NCBI GenBank assembly: GCA_943788645.1
Contig: CALSRC010000012.1
Span: 1-64,000 of the forward strand
DNA: 64,000 nucleotides
Origin: UA16 sp002292325
GTDB lineage: Bacteria > Bacteroidota > Bacteroidia > Flavobacteriales_D > Sanyastnellaceae
Direction: 5' to 3'
Positions 62,209-64,000 of this stretch are shown here, piece after piece; position 1 is the first letter of the stretch; every line of letters begins with the position of its first letter. The notes under the pieces were generated by a model. It saw only the letters and a list, made by a program, of their open reading frames with translations, had not been told where the DNA came from and made no database searches. The position numbers were made by a program, and so were the translations under genes.

Positions 62209-63929
62209 GCGTTCCACGATTTTTCGGTGTCACTTACCAAAGATTCAGCTTGCTTGAGCATTTCATCTGGCTGCAAAACTTGTGCAGGGGCATACCTTGC
62301 CAAATCCAGGTCATCCAGCAATTTTTTCCACGAATCTGCCAATTCTGGGACACGTGATTGCAACTCTCGCAACAGTGCATCGCGCTGCATTTGACTCGAA
62401 TTCCATTCCAATTTTGCAAGCAGGTACTGTTCCAAACCTGCACCGAGGGCGGGATAAAAAGCATCAGGCGTCTTGACTTGATTGCGGGCCGTTCTCAGCT
62501 CCTTGCGGATGTTTTGACGGGCTTTTCTTTTGCGAGCACCTTTAGGATTTCGTGCCCATTCTTCTTTCCGTCTTCGCATCAATGCAGCGAGTCCAAAGAG
62601 GAGAGGGCCTACCGCAAGGAGTCCGGCAGTGAGCGGTTTGCGATGATCCCATCTCGCTTTAGGGAGGCAAGGGCCACCCCATTCTGTATGAATGAAGTTG
62701 ATGTCTTGATTCAGGACCTGAACGTCGGTTTTGGCGTTGTAGTTGACGGGGCTTGAAGATTCTGTGTCATTTCGCTGCACGTTTAACTTCAATGTGGGAG
62801 CTCCCAATTCACTGTACGCATTCGTTCGCCAATTGAACCATTGGCCCGAAGGCATGGGCATGGGATATTCACCGGGAGCGCGGGGAATGATGACATAGCG
62901 AAACGTCCGGCTCCCTGATTCCCCTGTTTCGGATAGTTTGATGCGGTCAATGACTTCCGGGTCGAATACTTCAAATTCCCCCGGCCAAGTGAGATCAGGA
63001 CTTTGAATGAACTTGAGATTCCCTTCCCCAGAAAAGGTCAGATCGAATGTGACGGCTTCATTGGTGGTGCACTCACTTTGAGATTGCTTCGCCGTGACAC
63101 GCAACCGGCCAAACGAACCCAAAAATGATCTTGGAATGGGCTCGGGAAGGGGAGTAACATTGATTTTGACGGGATCCGCAGAGGCAGTTACATTTTTTCC
63201 ATCAAAAAAACTGGTGCGCATATAGCCGACTAAATCAAACCCTTCAATGGTCAGCGTACCCGTTTGCTGTGGGAAAAGTACCATCGTTCGTACGTTGGCG
63301 ACGTTGTATCGTTTCCCTGAAATTATTTGAGGCTCCCAGCGAGGCTCAGAAGTCTCTACTGTTTCCTTCCAAAACCCGGGAGTCTCGGGAATATTGAAGT
63401 TCCTGACATCTAAATTATTGGCTCGGTTGAAGATTTTGAAAGAAACAATCAGGGGTTCGCCAATGTGAACACTTCGCTTCGAAGTTTCTATGATGCAGGC
63501 GACATTGCCTAAGTCTCGCTGTCCTCCTTTCTTCTTGGTTTGACTTCTCGCTGCAACCTGAATCGTGAATGCCTTGCTCTTGACGGGGTTTTTGGACCCC
63601 TTTATTTCATAAGCGGGTACCGTGATGTTCGTCTTGCCTGTCACCTGATATGTGTAGGTGTAGGATTGTTCTGAGGTTCGAGTGCCATTGTAGAAGGAGG
63701 TGCTGTTCGAGGTGCTGGGTCCGAAGAGCAACTTAAGTCCTTTGATGTTGGGCGCTTCAATGTTTTGCCTCATGTTCTTGAAAAGAAACGTGAGTTGTAC
63801 TTGCTCTCCGGTTTGGACAGGATTGCGGTTCACGCTGACCTCAAAAGCTTCTTGGGCGCCTGCCGTTAAGCAGGTTAGCAAGAGAAATACCATCCCGAGG
63901 ATGCGCGATGCTGTGAAGTGCTGTTGCAT
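62205..63929 (-). CDS. batD: BatD: oxygen-tolerance protein
   Basis: 574 residues from the ATG at 63927-63929, with signal peptide (ILGMVFLLLTCLTAGAQ). Large periplasmic part with repeated Ig-like domains (FEVSVNRNPVQTGEQVQLTF, NVACIIETSKRSVHIGEPLI), a single membrane helix near residue 450 (AGLLAVGPLLFGLAALM) and a helical cytoplasmic tail. This is the BatD layout. BatABCDE proteins are associated with envelope stress and oxygen tolerance, possibly with MoxR. The ATG overlaps the batC stop (TAATG). Confidence 0.9.
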   Translation of the reverse strand: MQQHFTASRILGMVFLLLTCLTAGAQEAFEVSVNRNPVQTGEQVQLTFLFKNMRQNIEAPNIKGLKLLFGPSTSNSTSFYNGTRTSEQSYTYTYQVTGKTNITVPAYEIKGSKNPVKSKAFTIQVAARSQTKKKGGQRDLGNVACIIETSKRSVHIGEPLIVSFKIFNRANNLDVRNFNIPETPGFWKETVETSEPRWEPQIISGKRYNVANVRTMVLFPQQTGTLTIEGFDLVGYMRTSFFDGKNVTASADPVKINVTPLPEPIPRSFLGSFGRLRVTAKQSQSECTTNEAVTFDLTFSGEGNLKFIQSPDLTWPGEFEVFDPEVIDRIKLSETGESGSRTFRYVIIPRAPGEYPMPMPSGQWFNWRTNAYSELGAPTLKLNVQRNDTESSSPVNYNAKTDVQVLNQDINFIHTEWGGPCLPKARWDHRKPLTAGLLAVGPLLFGLAALMRRRKEEWARNPKGARKRKARQNIRKELRTARNQVKTPDAFYPALGAGLEQYLLAKLEWNSSQMQRDALLRELQSRVPELADSWKKLLDDLDLARYAPAQVLQPDEMLKQAESLVSDTEKSWNA

Positions 63930-64000
63930 TACCAATCCTTCTCTATTTTTTTCTTTTTGCCTTGACTCTTAGCTCGCATCAGTTTGGCTTGAACTTCTTC
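63929..64000 (-). CDS. batC: Probable BatC, 3' end only
   Basis: The last 23 codons before TAA (63929-63931) read EEVQAKLMRAKSQGKKKKIE and KDW. A basic Lys-rich tail right before batD fits the C-terminus of the TPR protein BatC. The rest lies beyond the window. Confidence 0.6.
   Translation of the reverse strand, partial: EEVQAKLMRAKSQGKKKKIEKDW

Overview
The window looks like chromosome of a planktonic marine Bacteroidota, most likely order Flavobacteriales. Evidence seen in the sequence: proteins with C-terminal PNP-type type IX secretion (T9SS) sorting domains, the Bacteroidota-restricted DUF4295 ribosomal-locus protein, a batC-batD-batE aerotolerance operon, TTTG/TAnnTTTG promoters before tRNA and ribosomal genes, secreted proteins full of CTDxxACNYDxxAxxDDGSC repeats, and a green-type proteorhodopsin with Met at the tuning position. 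Genus or species cannot be assigned from this stretch.

Layout. 1-1250: end of a fasciclin-domain gene, tRNA-Pro and a CAP-domain secreted protein. 1338-3981: a sulfide/persulfide operon (ArsR regulator, TauE/SafE exporter, metallo-beta-lactamase/rhodanese enzyme) with a palindromic operator candidate. 4022-6780: a secreted metalloprotease with a decayed 5' end and a small lipoprotein. 6856-12372: tRNA-Arg(UCU) with a 5.4-kb integrated element bounded by a 16-bp direct repeat. The element carries a tyrosine recombinase, phage-tail and holin remnants, and a LamG/FISUMP surface protein enclosed by hairpin repeats. 12368-27745: a surface-protein district: a repeat protein, an S33 peptidase, a second metalloprotease-lipoprotein pair, a 2061-residue repeat protein and a 1164-residue BNR/PKD/T9SS protein.

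27742-41555 is mainly housekeeping: mnmH and selD (selenium), proteorhodopsin, maf, guaA (frameshifted near its 3' end), a LysM protein, lolA-ftsK, rpmG-DUF4295-ftsY-rimO-queE. 41576-45456 holds a ferredoxin-type reductase and a fused 2-oxoacid dehydrogenase E1. 45510-53714 is a tight co-directional run beginning with a diaminopimelate epimerase fused to an Lnb/DUF4105 membrane domain, followed by envelope proteins and kdsA. 53910-58310 contains DUF805, tRNA-Ala, an ICMT-family methyltransferase, a collagen-like surface protein and a DUF3089 hydrolase. 58395-64000 has an M36-like metalloprotease with a T9SS tail and the bat operon.

The theme is envelope and surface investment. Two apparent classes of exported protein coexist: those with classical T9SS C-termini, and those ending in a dockerin-like DGDGxVxVxDLLxxLxxFG module closed by a Cys. 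The most unusual items are this second C-terminal module, an undescribed ~190-residue domain present five times in two proteins, the tRNA-Arg element with its hairpin-flanked cassette, and the dapF-Lnb fusion. No CRISPR array, rRNA or complete insertion sequence was seen.
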